Notes under the pieces: model-generated
Told to the model about the DNA's origin: nothing
What the model saw: only the letters and a program-made list of their open reading frames with translations
Databases searched by the model: none
Shown here: positions 1-8,342 of the stretch, in pieces
Numbering within the stretch: position 1 is the stretch's first letter
How the letters are laid out: each line of letters begins with the position of its first letter
Assembly: GCF_014042015.1 (NCBI RefSeq)
Contig: NZ_CP059493.1
Location: 2,728,001 to 2,792,000 of the forward strand
From: Actinotalea sp. JY-7876
Lineage (GTDB): Bacteria > Actinomycetota > Actinomycetes > Actinomycetales > Cellulomonadaceae
DNA length: 64,000 nucleotides
Direction of reading: 5' to 3'
Position numbers and translations under genes: made by a program

Positions 1-277
1 CACGCTCCCGGGGATCATGCCCACGATCGTCGTGCTGCTCATCATCAACAGCGGCTGGATCCTGTCCACGAACTTCGAGCTGCCGTACTTCCTCGGCAAC
101 GGCCTGATCTCCGAGAGGGCCGAGACCATCGACGTCTTCGTGCTCCGCTACGGCTACGAGCTGGGCAACTACAGCCTCGCCGTCGTCGCGGGCATCTTCA
201 AGACCGTCGTCGCCATCATCCTCGTGGGCTCGGCGAACCAAGCGGCCAAGCGGCTCAACCAAGAGACGCTGGTCTAG
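1..277 (+). CDS. ABC sugar transporter permease, LplB type (3' fragment)
   Basis: This is the C-terminal end of an inner-membrane permease; the gene begins left of the window and reads in frame from base 2. The visible part carries the late transmembrane segments (VVLLIINSGWIL near the start, SLAVVAGIFKTVVAIILVG near the end) and the LPGI-P motif that follows the EAA loop in LplB/UgpA-type subunits. It ends with TAG at 275-277, and that stop overlaps the AGGAGG ribosome binding site of the next permease. The partner permease, YesL-type gene and GH120 xylosidase downstream suggest import of xylo-oligosaccharides. Family assignment is firm; the substrate is inferred from context. Confidence 0.85.
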   Translation, partial: TLPGIMPTIVVLLIINSGWILSTNFELPYFLGNGLISERAETIDVFVLRYGYELGNYSLAVVAGIFKTVVAIILVGSANQAAKRLNQETLV

Positions 278-286
278 GAGGCTGTC

Positions 287-1240
287 ATGTCGAGTATCTC
301 CGTCACGAAGCCGCGCGTCCGGCGCGCGTCACGAGGAGGGTCACCGCGTCGCGCGTGGACCACCGAGCGCGTCATCTTCACGACGCTCAACACGACCTTC
401 CTGGTGCTCCTCGCGGTGCTCATGGTCTACCCGCTGCTGAACACGCTTGCCATCTCCCTGAACGACGGCATGGACGCTGTCCGTGGCGGGATCGGCATCT
501 GGCCCCGGGTCTTCTCGCTGAAGAACTACGAGGTCGTGCTCAACATGGACACGATCTACCAGGCGTTCTTCATGAGCGTCATGAAGACCGTCGTCGTGGT
601 GGCGACGAACCTGTTCTTCACCTCGATGCTCGCCTACGCGCTCAGCCGCAACGAGTTCATCTTCCGCCGCCCGATCACCCTGATCTTCGTGCTGACGATG
701 TACTTCGACGCCGGGCTGATCCCGAACTACCTGCTCATCAAGGACCTGGGCATGCTGAACAGCTTCCATGCCTACTGGGTGCCGACCATCATCAGCGCGT
801 TCAACCTGATCATCCTGCGCACGTACATGAAGTCGATCCCCGACGAGGTCACCGAGTCGGCACGGATCGACGGCGCCGGCGAGTTCCGCACGTGGTGGCA
901 GATCGTGATGCCGCTGTGCAAGCCCACGCTGGCCGTGGTGGGGCTGTTCGTGGCCGTCGGCAGCTGGAACGCCTGGCTGGACACGCTGCTGTACAACTCG
1001 GGCGAGCAGTGGTTGTCCACGCTGCAGTACGAGCTGCAGAAGCTGCTGTCGAGCTCGATGAACGCCGGCGCGAACACCGCGGGCAACGCGGCAGCCGTGG
1101 GAGCGGGCGGGCAGCTCACCACACCGATCGCGCTGCGGTCCGCGATCACCATGGTGGCGGCCGTCCCGATCCTGCTCGTCTACCCGTTCCTGCAGAAGCA
1201 CTTCGTGTCCGGTCTCATGATCGGCTCCGTGAAGGGCTGA
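287..1240 (+). CDS. ABC sugar transporter permease, LplC/YtcP type
   Basis: A 317-residue inner-membrane permease, the second transmembrane half of the transporter started by the upstream gene. After a basic cytoplasmic N-terminus (about residues 1-28) there are six hydrophobic segments, and the EAA-loop signature (ARIDGAGEFRTWWQIVMPL) that docks the ATPase lies near residue 200. The ATG at 287 sits behind an AGGAGG overlapping the previous stop, so the two permeases are translationally linked. No ATPase gene follows; this class of importer usually borrows a shared MsmX-type ATPase encoded elsewhere. An oligosaccharide substrate, probably xylan-derived, is inferred from the neighbouring GH120 gene. 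Confidence 0.9.
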   Translation: MSSISVTKPRVRRASRGGSPRRAWTTERVIFTTLNTTFLVLLAVLMVYPLLNTLAISLNDGMDAVRGGIGIWPRVFSLKNYEVVLNMDTIYQAFFMSVMKTVVVVATNLFFTSMLAYALSRNEFIFRRPITLIFVLTMYFDAGLIPNYLLIKDLGMLNSFHAYWVPTIISAFNLIILRTYMKSIPDEVTESARIDGAGEFRTWWQIVMPLCKPTLAVVGLFVAVGSWNAWLDTLLYNSGEQWLSTLQYELQKLLSSSMNAGANTAGNAAAVGAGGQLTTPIALRSAITMVAAVPILLVYPFLQKHFVSGLMIGSVKG

Positions 1241-1247
1241 CGACGTC

Positions 1248-1272
1248 GGCCTCCCGCGCACCGCGGGAGGCC
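1248..1272 (+). terminator. Intra-operon hairpin after the second permease
   Basis: A perfect 11-bp inverted repeat (GGCCTCCCGCG, 1248-1258, against 1262-1272) with a 3-nt loop starts 8 bases after the permease stop. There is no T-run, so it could be a weak terminator or an mRNA-stabilising hairpin that lowers expression of the yesL-xylosidase part of the operon. Confidence 0.5.
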
Positions 1273-1317
1273 GGCCCCGTCCTCGGGACCCGCACTCCGC
1301 ACTGAGAGGGCTCAACC

Positions 1318-1935
1318 ATCTTCCGGTACAACCCCGGATCGCGACTGTGGCGCATCCTGGACTCGCTCGGCTCCGTCATCGTGATCAGCCTGGTCTGGCT
1401 CCTGAGTCTCGGCCTCGTCGTCACGGCGGGAGCAGGAACGGTGGTCGCCTACGAGCTCTGCCGCCGGTACGTGCTGGGCAAGGACGCAGGTCTCTGGGCG
1501 GTCGCCACGAAGGCCGCGCGCCAGAGCTGGAGGCAGGCGACCCTCATCGGCCTGCTGGCCGTCCCGGTCGCGGCCCTCGGCATCCTCACGGTCTCCTACC
1601 TGCCCACTCTCGGGCTGGCCGAGGTCCTGGTGCCGCTCCTCGTCATCGGGCTCTTCCTCCTGCTCCTGGTCTTCTGGTGCCTCCCCCTCGCAGCCCGCTT
1701 CACGAACCCCACGTGGCGCCAGGTGCGCAACGGCTTCACCTTGGGCCTGACGACGCCCAGCCTGACGTTCCTGCTCGGGATCGCCGTGCTCCTCGCGGGC
1801 TTCGCCGTCTGGAACTTCATGCCCGCGGTGTTCGTGGCACCCGGCCTCATCCTCCTGTGGTGGTGCTCCCTGCTCGAGCGGTTCTTCGTCGACCGGGGGT
1901 ACGTGACATCGCAGCCGGAGGAGGCGGAGGTCTGA
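1318..1935 (+). CDS. YesL/DUF624-type membrane protein, apparent ATC start
   Basis: A roughly 205-residue membrane protein of the YesL (DUF624) family, small polytopic proteins that accompany oligosaccharide ABC transporters in Firmicutes and Actinobacteria; their molecular role is not settled. About five hydrophobic segments are visible. The first canonical in-frame start is GTG at 1381, but family-typical sequence (FRYNPGSRLWRILDSLGSV) begins 21 codons earlier. That frame opens at a TGA at 1303-1305, and the only plausible initiator between is ATC at 1318, about 8 bases after GAGAGGG. Either ATC is used as a rare start, an ATG mutated to ATC, or a shorter GTG-started protein is made. Confidence 0.75.
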   Translation: MFRYNPGSRLWRILDSLGSVIVISLVWLLSLGLVVTAGAGTVVAYELCRRYVLGKDAGLWAVATKAARQSWRQATLIGLLAVPVAALGILTVSYLPTLGLAEVLVPLLVIGLFLLLLVFWCLPLAARFTNPTWRQVRNGFTLGLTTPSLTFLLGIAVLLAGFAVWNFMPAVFVAPGLILLWWCSLLERFFVDRGYVTSQPEEAEV

Positions 1936-1996
1936 CGCGCTTCCGCCGTGCTGCTCCTCCCCGCCCACGACCGAGTGAACGACGAAAGGCGCTGTC

Positions 1997-4048
1997 GTGA
2001 CCATCCTGCACGTCACCACCACCGGCTCCGACCGTGCTGACGGGTCGGCCGACGACCCGTTCCGGACCATCAACCGGGCCGCTCAGGCTGCCATGCCGGG
2101 CGACACCGTCGCCGTGCACGAAGGTGTGTACCGAGAGTGGGTGAACCCGCCGCGCGGCGGCACGGTCGACGCGCCGATCACCTACCAGGCCGCGGTGGGC
2201 CCGGACGGGCGCTTCGAGCCCGTCACGATCTCCGGTGCCGAGGTGATCACCGACTGGCGCCCCCACCCCGGCGCCGAGGGCCGCGTCTGGTTCACGGAGG
2301 TGCCGAACGCCCTGTTCGGGGAGCGCAACCCGTACGCGGAGCGCATCGGCGGGGACTGGTTCTTCGACCAGGTCAACACCTGGCACACGGGCGAGGTGTA
2401 TCTCGACGGAAAGTCGATGTACGAGTCCCTGACGCTCGGCGGCGTCGAGCACCCCGAGGTCACCCCGGACTCGTTCGACCCGGAGGGCTCGCTGCTGACC
2501 TGGTACTGCGAGGTGGGCGACGACGTCACGACGATCTGGGCGAACTTCGGGGGCGCAGACCCGGCCGCGCATGAGATCGAGATCAACGCGCGCACCTTCG
2601 TCCTCTGGCCGACGGCGACGGGCATCGACTACGTCACGGTGCGCGGGTTCACCCTGACGAAGGCCGCCACGCAGTGGGCACCGCCCACCGCGCTGCAGGA
2701 AGGTCTGATCGGCCCGCACTGGTCGAAGGGCTGGGTGATCGAGGACAACACGATCACCGACTCGAAGAACGTCGGCGTCTCGCTCGGCAAGGAGGCCAGC
2801 ACCGGGCAGAACGAGGCGGCCGCGGGGCCGGAGGGCGCCAAGGGCGGCACGCAGCGCGAGCGCGAGGTGATCCAGCGGGCACTCGTCCTGGGCGGGCCCG
2901 ACGCAGGCGAGCCGCACCCGTGGCACCGGGACCACGTCGGCTCCCACACCGTGCGCCGCAACACGATCCGGGACTGCGAGCAGGCCGGCGTCGTCGGGCA
3001 CCTGGGGGCGGCGTTCTCGACCGTCGCCGACAACCACATCTCGCGCATCCACGTGAAGCGACAGTGGCACGGCGCCGAGGTGGCGGGGATCAAACTGCAC
3101 GCCGCCATCGACACCGTGATCAGCGGAAACACGATCCATCACACCCACCGCGCGCTGTGGCTCGACTGGCAGGCCCAGGGCACCCTGGTGCGGGGCAACG
3201 TGTTCTACGCCTCGACCGCCGAGGACTTCATGGTCGAGGTCTGCCACGGCCCGTACCTCGTGGACTCGAACCTCTTCCTGTCGCCGTGGGCGGTCAAGGA
3301 CATGTCCACCGGTGGCGCCTACGTCCACAACTACATCGCGGGTCGCATCGCGAACTGCACAGAGCACCAGCGGTACACCCCGTACCACGTCCCGCACTCG
3401 ACGGCCGTCTACGGCGTCTCGAACATCCCCGGCGGCGACAACCGGTTCTACAACAACCTCTTCGTCGGTGACCGCGCGACCGGCGAACCGACCGGAGCGG
3501 ACGCGCAGGCGGAACCGGCGCTCGCCAGCTTCTGGTCCGGCGCGATCGACATGGACGGCGTGCCCGGCCAGGCGACCTTCGTCCCGACCCCCGTCGGCAC
3601 GTCGCAGTACGACGCCTACCCGACGGCGCAGGAGTACCCCAACGAGCGCGGCAGCGACCTGGCCGGGCCACGGCTCCCGGTCTGGATCGAGGGCAACCTC
3701 TACGCAGAGGGTGCCGAGCCGTTCCGCGCGGAGCCCACGGCCGTCGTGACCGGTACGTCACCGGTGCGCGTCGAGGTGGTCGACGCCGACGCCGGAACCG
3801 TCCGCGTGGACGTGAGCGACGCGGGCGGGATCGACGTCGTCGCTCCGGTGACGACCGCGCGCCTCGGGACGAGCTACCAGGCCGAGATGCCGTACACCAA
3901 TCCCGACGGGTCCGATCTGGACCTGAGCGCCGACGTCTTCGGGGTTCCACGGGACCCGGTCGTGCCCGGGCCGTTCGCCGCATCGGCACCCGCGACTCGG
4001 ATCGTTGCGGCACCCGCACCCGCACCCGGACCGGCTGGTCGGCCGTAG
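1997..4048 (+). CDS. GH120 family beta-xylosidase
   Basis: A 683-residue right-handed beta-helix glycosidase. It closely resembles XylC of Thermoanaerobacterium, the founding GH120 retaining beta-xylosidase. The N-terminal DPFRTINRAAQAAMPGDT stretch starts the beta-helix, GIDYVTVRGF and GLIGPHWSKGW are near-identical to family blocks, and the two catalytic acids align: Asp390 (nucleophile, in WLDW) and Glu414 (acid/base, in MVEVCHGPYLVD). No signal peptide is visible, so it should act in the cytoplasm on imported xylo-oligosaccharides, which fits the permeases upstream. The GTG at 1997 follows a GAAAGG site. A Pro/Ala-rich tail of about 25 residues ends the protein. Family identity is strong; substrate is known only from the family. 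Confidence 0.92.
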   Translation: MTILHVTTTGSDRADGSADDPFRTINRAAQAAMPGDTVAVHEGVYREWVNPPRGGTVDAPITYQAAVGPDGRFEPVTISGAEVITDWRPHPGAEGRVWFTEVPNALFGERNPYAERIGGDWFFDQVNTWHTGEVYLDGKSMYESLTLGGVEHPEVTPDSFDPEGSLLTWYCEVGDDVTTIWANFGGADPAAHEIEINARTFVLWPTATGIDYVTVRGFTLTKAATQWAPPTALQEGLIGPHWSKGWVIEDNTITDSKNVGVSLGKEASTGQNEAAAGPEGAKGGTQREREVIQRALVLGGPDAGEPHPWHRDHVGSHTVRRNTIRDCEQAGVVGHLGAAFSTVADNHISRIHVKRQWHGAEVAGIKLHAAIDTVISGNTIHHTHRALWLDWQAQGTLVRGNVFYASTAEDFMVEVCHGPYLVDSNLFLSPWAVKDMSTGGAYVHNYIAGRIANCTEHQRYTPYHVPHSTAVYGVSNIPGGDNRFYNNLFVGDRATGEPTGADAQAEPALASFWSGAIDMDGVPGQATFVPTPVGTSQYDAYPTAQEYPNERGSDLAGPRLPVWIEGNLYAEGAEPFRAEPTAVVTGTSPVRVEVVDADAGTVRVDVSDAGGIDVVAPVTTARLGTSYQAEMPYTNPDGSDLDLSADVFGVPRDPVVPGPFAASAPATRIVAAPAPAPGPAGRP

Positions 4049-4106
4049 ACGGTGCGGCGTGACCGCTCGTCGTCGAGGCGGCCGCGCGAAGAACACCATC
4101 CCGTAC

Positions 4107-4142
4107 GAGTCCGGACACCCCCGTGCGGGGGTGTCCGGACTC
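4107..4142 (+). terminator. Terminator-like hairpin after the GH120 gene
   Basis: A perfect 16-bp stem (left arm 4107-4122, right arm 4127-4142, loop GTGC) lies 59 bases after the xylosidase stop. There is no T-tail, as is common in GC-rich actinobacteria. It probably ends the sugar operon. Confidence 0.75.
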
Positions 4143-4174
4143 GCCTGTGGCGTACGTTCCGCGTCCGCCAACGC

Positions 4175-4212
4175 CAGAGGCCCTCTCGATCCGAAGATCG
4201 AAAGGGCCTCTG
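4175..4212 (-). terminator. Terminator hairpin downstream of tRNA-fMet
   Basis: A 17-bp inverted repeat with one mismatch (4175-4191 against 4196-4212) and a 4-nt loop lies 17 bases beyond the 3' end of the tRNA gene on the minus strand, so it most likely ends the tRNA transcript. It could also serve as a second stop for the sugar operon on the other strand. Confidence 0.7.
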
Positions 4213-4229
4213 AACTGCTACTTCACAAG

Positions 4230-4303
4230 TAGCGGGGGCAGGATTTGAACCTGCGACCTCTGGGTTATGAGCCCAGCGAGCTACCGAGCTGCTCCACCCC
4301 GCG
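4230..4303 (-). tRNA. Initiator tRNA-Met (CAT anticodon)
   Basis: A 74-nt cloverleaf without encoded CCA. The acceptor stem CGCGGGG pairs with CCCCGC but leaves position 1 (C) opposite position 72 (U) unpaired. The anticodon stem carries the three GGG/CCC pairs around CTCATAA, and the T arm is GCAGG-TTCAAAT-CCTGC. The unpaired 1-72 position and the three G-C pairs are the two hallmarks of formylated initiator tRNA, so this is tRNA-fMet rather than elongator tRNA-Met. Confidence 0.96.
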
Positions 4304-4523
4304 TCGGTTCCGTAACCATACGTGCCGCCCGGACCCCGGGGCAAATCGCGCCTCCTCCCTCACCGGTGACCTCCGACACGCCGCGGTGCCCGCCGGTCGG
4401 CTGGCCGGCCCGCAGGACCGTCGGCCCGGGCCGGGCCGCACCGCGCCACCGACGGAACCGCGGACCCGGGCTCCCGCGCAGCGACAGCAGCGGTCCACAC
4501 ACGCCGAGCGGGTCCCCGACGCA

Positions 4524-4560
4524 TGAAGGGCTGCCGTCGCGGTGCGACGGCAGCCCTTCA
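4524..4560 (-). terminator. Terminator hairpin after the UPF0182 gene
   Basis: A perfect 17-bp stem (4524-4540 against 4544-4560, loop GGT) lies 23 bases past the stop codon of the minus-strand UPF0182 gene. There is no U-run. The interval 4304-4523 between tRNA and hairpin shows no gene; it must hold the tRNA promoter but no clear hexamers were seen. Confidence 0.75.
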
Positions 4561-4583
4561 CGGTCCTGCGGGATGCGGGCCGG

Positions 4584-7500
4584 TCAGCCCTCCAGCTCCT
4601 GCTCGGCGGCGATAGCCGCCTCCAGCGCCGCCTGCAGGCGGTCCTGGGCCTCGCCGTAGGCGACCCAGTCCTGCTCCGCGAGCGCCGACTGGCCGGCCTC
4701 GATCGCCTGCTGGGCCTCCGCCAGCGCCGCGTCGAGCCGCGCCCGGGGGTCGCCCGAGGGCGCCGGCTGGGTGGTGGGCGCGGTGGTCGGCTCCGTCGTC
4801 GGCTCCGTCGTCGGCTCGGCCGTCGCGTCCGGGTCGACCACCTCGGGCGCGTCCGGGTCCACCGGCGCGTCCGGGACCACCTCGGCGTCCTCACCCGGTT
4901 GGACGTCCTCGACGCCCGCGTCACCTTCGAACACCTGGTCCAGCGCCTCCTGGAGCGTCTCGGCGAAGCCGATCTGGTCACCGAAGGAGACGAGCACGCG
5001 CTGCAGGAGCGGGAACTGCGTGCCCTGGGACGACTGCACGTACACCGGCTGGACGTACAGGAGACCGCCGCCGACCGGCAGCGTCAGCAGGTTGCCGCTG
5101 CGCACCGTCGAGTTGCCCTGGCGCAGCAGGTTGAGGTTCTGGGACACCTCGGGGCTGGCGTCGAAGTTGTTCTGCACCTGCCCCGGTCCGGGCACGGTCG
5201 AGTTGCGTGGCAGCTCGAGCAGCCGCAGCTGGCCGTAGCCCTCGCGCGGTTCGCCGTCCGTGCTGCCCGGCTCGGCGTCCACGGCGAGGAAGCCCGTGAG
5301 CACCTCACGGTCGGTGTTACCGCCCGGCACGAAGGTCGAGGTCAGCGAGAAGGTCGGATCGTCCTGCCCCGGCATCTGCAGCGTCAGGTAGTAGGGCGGC
5401 TGCAGCTGGGACTCGGTGACCGGGTCCTGCGGGTTGCGCCAGAAGTCCTGGCCCGAGTAGTACTCCGCCGCGGTGTCGACGTGGTACGTCGCGAGCAGGT
5501 TCCGCTGGACCTTGAACAGGTCCTCCGGGTAGCGCAGGTGGCTCATGAGCTCGCCGTCGATCTCGCTCATCGGCTCGATCGTCGCCGGGAAGATGCTCTG
5601 CCAGGCGGCGAGGACGGGGTCCTCCTCGTCCCACGCGTACAGCGTCACCTCACCCGTGTACGCGTCCACGGTCGCCTTGACCGAGTTACGGATGTAGCTG
5701 ACCTCCTGCGGAGCCAGCGCCGCGATGGTGTCCGACGTGGCCGTGAGTGCGTCGGCCGTGACGTCGTCCAGCGGGCGCGAGGCGGAGTAGGGGTACGTGT
5801 CCCCCGTCGTGTAGCCGTCGACGATCCACAGGACCTTGCCGTCGACCACTGCCGGGTACGCACGGCTGTCGAGCGTGAGGTACGGCGCGACCTTCTCGAT
5901 CCGGTCGTGCGGGTCGCGGTCGAACAGGATCTGCGACTCCTCGGTGACCCGGTCGGAGAACATGATCTGCTCCGAGCCGAACTTCAGCGAGAAGAGCAGC
6001 TGGTTCCACAGGTTGCCGATGCTGGGCCCGGCCTCGATCTCGTCCGTCGGGAAGCTCGTGTTGACCTGCCCGCCGGCCTCGTCGTCCGGGAAGTCGAGCT
6101 CCCACGGCTCGGTGTCGTCGGGGGCGCCGACGATCGAGTACTCGGGCGTGTTCTGCCCGAAGTAGATGCGCGGCTCGTAGTCGCCGAGGGAGCCCTCGGA
6201 GGGGATCCCGCCCTGGTAGAACGCGGGCCGGCCGTCGGCCGCCGTCGTGTTGCCGTACGCGGCGACGACGCCGAACCCGTGGGTGAAGACCGTGTGGTCG
6301 TTGACCCACGTGCGCTGGTCCTGACCGAGGCCGTCGAGGTTGAGCTCGCGCACGGCGATGACCGTGTCCCGGCTCTCGCCGTCGATCACGTAGCGGTCGA
6401 CCGACAGCGTGTCGGGGAAGTCGTAGTACTGCTTGTTCTGCTGCAGCTGGCGGAACGAGGGGCTGACGATCGCGGGGTCGAGCAGGCGGATGCTCGCCGC
6501 CGTCTCGGCGTCCGCGCGCAGCGCGCCGGCCTCGGCCTCCGTCGCCGCGTCGTACGGGATGACCTCGACGTCCTCGAGACCGAACGCGGCCTTGGTGGCG
6601 TCGATGTTGCGCTGGATGTACTCGCTCTCCGCCTCCTGCTCGTTCGGGGCGACCTGGAAGCGCTGCACGACGGCGGGGTAGATCCCGCCGATCGCGACCG
6701 CGGACACGACCATGAGGCCGACGCCGATCGCGGGCAGGCGCCACGTCCCACGGAACGCCGCGACGAGGAACAGCACCGCGACCAGGACGGCGACCGCGGT
6801 GAGGATGCGCTTGGACGGCAGGACGGCGTTGACGTCCGAGTAGGACGCGCCCTGGATCAGCTCGCCGGCCTTGGTCAGCAGCGAGTACTGGTCGAGCCAG
6901 TAGTTGGCGCCGATGAGAAGCATGACCAGCGCGGCCGTCACGCCCAGCTGGACGCGGGCGGCCGGCGTCGTGCGGTCACCCGTCCCGCCGATGCGCAGGC
7001 CGCCGTAGAGGTACTGGGTCGCGATCCCGGCGATGCCCGCGATGACCACCACGGCCATGAGGAAGGACACGACGAAGCGCAGGATCGGCAGGTCGAACAT
7101 GAAGAACGACAGGTCCAGGCCGTACTGGGGGTCCGTCTGGCCGAACTGCCCGCCGTTGAGGAACAGCAGCGCGTCGGCCCACTGCGCCGACGCCGCGGCA
7201 CCGGCGAAGAACCCGAGCACGGCCGGCGCCGCGAGCATGACGATGCGGCGCAGCGGCTCGATCATCTCGCGGTACTGGTCGAGGGACGCCTGCTCCGGCG
7301 TCGACGGGGCGTACACGGGCCGCGTCCGATAGCCCACCTGGAGCGAGGCGTAGACGGCGCCCGCCATCAGCAGGAAGCCGGCGACGAACAGCGCGCCGCG
7401 GGTCACCCACTCGGTGCGCAGGACGTCGACGAAGCCGAGCTGGTCGTACCAGAGGACCTCCGTCCAGACCTGGGACGTGATCATGAGCAGGATGCCCGCG

Positions 7501-7589
7501 ATCACCAGCACCACGAGCGTGGGGATGAGGGCTCCCCGACGCCGAGCCGCAGGTCGCGCGGCGGGGCGTGGGGTCGGTGCGAAGGTCAC
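4584..7589 (-). CDS. UPF0182 family large membrane protein
   Basis: A 1001-residue protein of the UPF0182/COG1615 family, found across actinobacteria; function unknown. The N-terminal third holds about seven hydrophobic segments (for example TLVVLVIAGILLMI near residue 25). The rest is a large, mostly soluble and presumably external domain with many aromatic and acidic residues. The C-terminus carries a Thr/Pro-rich spacer of repeated EPTT units and a final Ala/Glu helical stretch. The GTG start at 7589 has a GAGG element about 12 bases upstream. It faces a divergent PPA1309-type gene and heads the block that resembles M. tuberculosis Rv3193c onward. Length matches the family. Confidence 0.92.
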   Translation of the reverse strand: MTFAPTPRPAARPAARRRGALIPTLVVLVIAGILLMITSQVWTEVLWYDQLGFVDVLRTEWVTRGALFVAGFLLMAGAVYASLQVGYRTRPVYAPSTPEQASLDQYREMIEPLRRIVMLAAPAVLGFFAGAAASAQWADALLFLNGGQFGQTDPQYGLDLSFFMFDLPILRFVVSFLMAVVVIAGIAGIATQYLYGGLRIGGTGDRTTPAARVQLGVTAALVMLLIGANYWLDQYSLLTKAGELIQGASYSDVNAVLPSKRILTAVAVLVAVLFLVAAFRGTWRLPAIGVGLMVVSAVAIGGIYPAVVQRFQVAPNEQEAESEYIQRNIDATKAAFGLEDVEVIPYDAATEAEAGALRADAETAASIRLLDPAIVSPSFRQLQQNKQYYDFPDTLSVDRYVIDGESRDTVIAVRELNLDGLGQDQRTWVNDHTVFTHGFGVVAAYGNTTAADGRPAFYQGGIPSEGSLGDYEPRIYFGQNTPEYSIVGAPDDTEPWELDFPDDEAGGQVNTSFPTDEIEAGPSIGNLWNQLLFSLKFGSEQIMFSDRVTEESQILFDRDPHDRIEKVAPYLTLDSRAYPAVVDGKVLWIVDGYTTGDTYPYSASRPLDDVTADALTATSDTIAALAPQEVSYIRNSVKATVDAYTGEVTLYAWDEEDPVLAAWQSIFPATIEPMSEIDGELMSHLRYPEDLFKVQRNLLATYHVDTAAEYYSGQDFWRNPQDPVTESQLQPPYYLTLQMPGQDDPTFSLTSTFVPGGNTDREVLTGFLAVDAEPGSTDGEPREGYGQLRLLELPRNSTVPGPGQVQNNFDASPEVSQNLNLLRQGNSTVRSGNLLTLPVGGGLLYVQPVYVQSSQGTQFPLLQRVLVSFGDQIGFAETLQEALDQVFEGDAGVEDVQPGEDAEVVPDAPVDPDAPEVVDPDATAEPTTEPTTEPTTAPTTQPAPSGDPRARLDAALAEAQQAIEAGQSALAEQDWVAYGEAQDRLQAALEAAIAAEQELEG

Positions 7590-7708
7590 AGCTCGGTACC
7601 TCGTGTCGGTCGGAACGGTCGATCGGCGGGTGCGCGCGCGGCGCCCGCGTCACCGTGTGAACGCTGACGCCTGCGGACAGGTTCCCACACGCCTGAGACG
7701 ATGAGGGG

Positions 7709-8329
7709 ATGAGCGACCCCACCGACGCCACCCCCCGCGACCACGCCGACGCCGCCCCGGACCCCGCCGCCGCCGGCGCGACGGCGGCCCCCCTGACGCC
7801 CGGCCGGGCGGCCCTCGCCGAGGCGGTCCACGAGATCGAGCGCCACGTCGCGGGCGCCGGGTGGGACGGGCCGGTGCGGGTCTTCGCGCTCGTGGCGACG
7901 GGTCGGGCGCTCGAGACCGAGCCGGGCCTCGAGCGTCAGCTGCCGCCCGAGGTGGTCGCGCGCGCCCGTCGCGACCCGAACCACCTGACGTCCGTCGAGC
8001 AGGAGGACCTGCCCGCCGCGGACTCGCTCGAGGACCTGCTCGCGCGGCTCTCGTGGCCCGAGACGGTCGACGGCGCCGCCGTCGTCGTCGAGCGCGTGAT
8101 GCTCCCGCCGGAGGCGGAGGAGGCCATGCCCGACGACCCGGACGCGGCGCTCGCCTACCTCATGGCGCACCCGGACCGGCAGGACGTGCGCCTGGCCGTC
8201 GGCGTCCTGCGCGGCGGCGAGACGTGGTGCGCCGTGCGGACGCGCGCCGACGACGCCGACGACCGCGTCGGCGGCGGCCCGGACCTCGTGCCCGGGCTCG
8301 TGCACGCCGTCGCGGCGACCCTGCTCTGA
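7709..8329 (+). CDS. PPA1309-family conserved protein
   Basis: A 206-residue soluble protein matching the actinobacterial PPA1309 family, which has no assigned biochemical role. After an Ala/Asp/Pro-rich N-terminus (residues 1-30) the body starts at ALAEAVHEIERHVA, followed by WDGPVRVFALVATGRAL and a conserved C-terminal GETWCAVRTR segment; no catalytic motif stands out. It is divergent from UPF0182 and converges on the PDZ protease gene with 13 bases between the stops. Confidence 0.8.
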   Translation: MSDPTDATPRDHADAAPDPAAAGATAAPLTPGRAALAEAVHEIERHVAGAGWDGPVRVFALVATGRALETEPGLERQLPPEVVARARRDPNHLTSVEQEDLPAADSLEDLLARLSWPETVDGAAVVVERVMLPPEAEEAMPDDPDAALAYLMAHPDRQDVRLAVGVLRGGETWCAVRTRADDADDRVGGGPDLVPGLVHAVAATLL

Positions 8330-8342
8330 GGGCGGCGGGACC

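Noticed and set aside
4542-7667. A 1041-codon open frame on the plus strand
   Set aside because: It is the antisense shadow of the UPF0182 gene, which has transmembrane segments and family matches; the plus-strand translation is a low-complexity Arg/Val/Leu/Gly-rich string with no domain.
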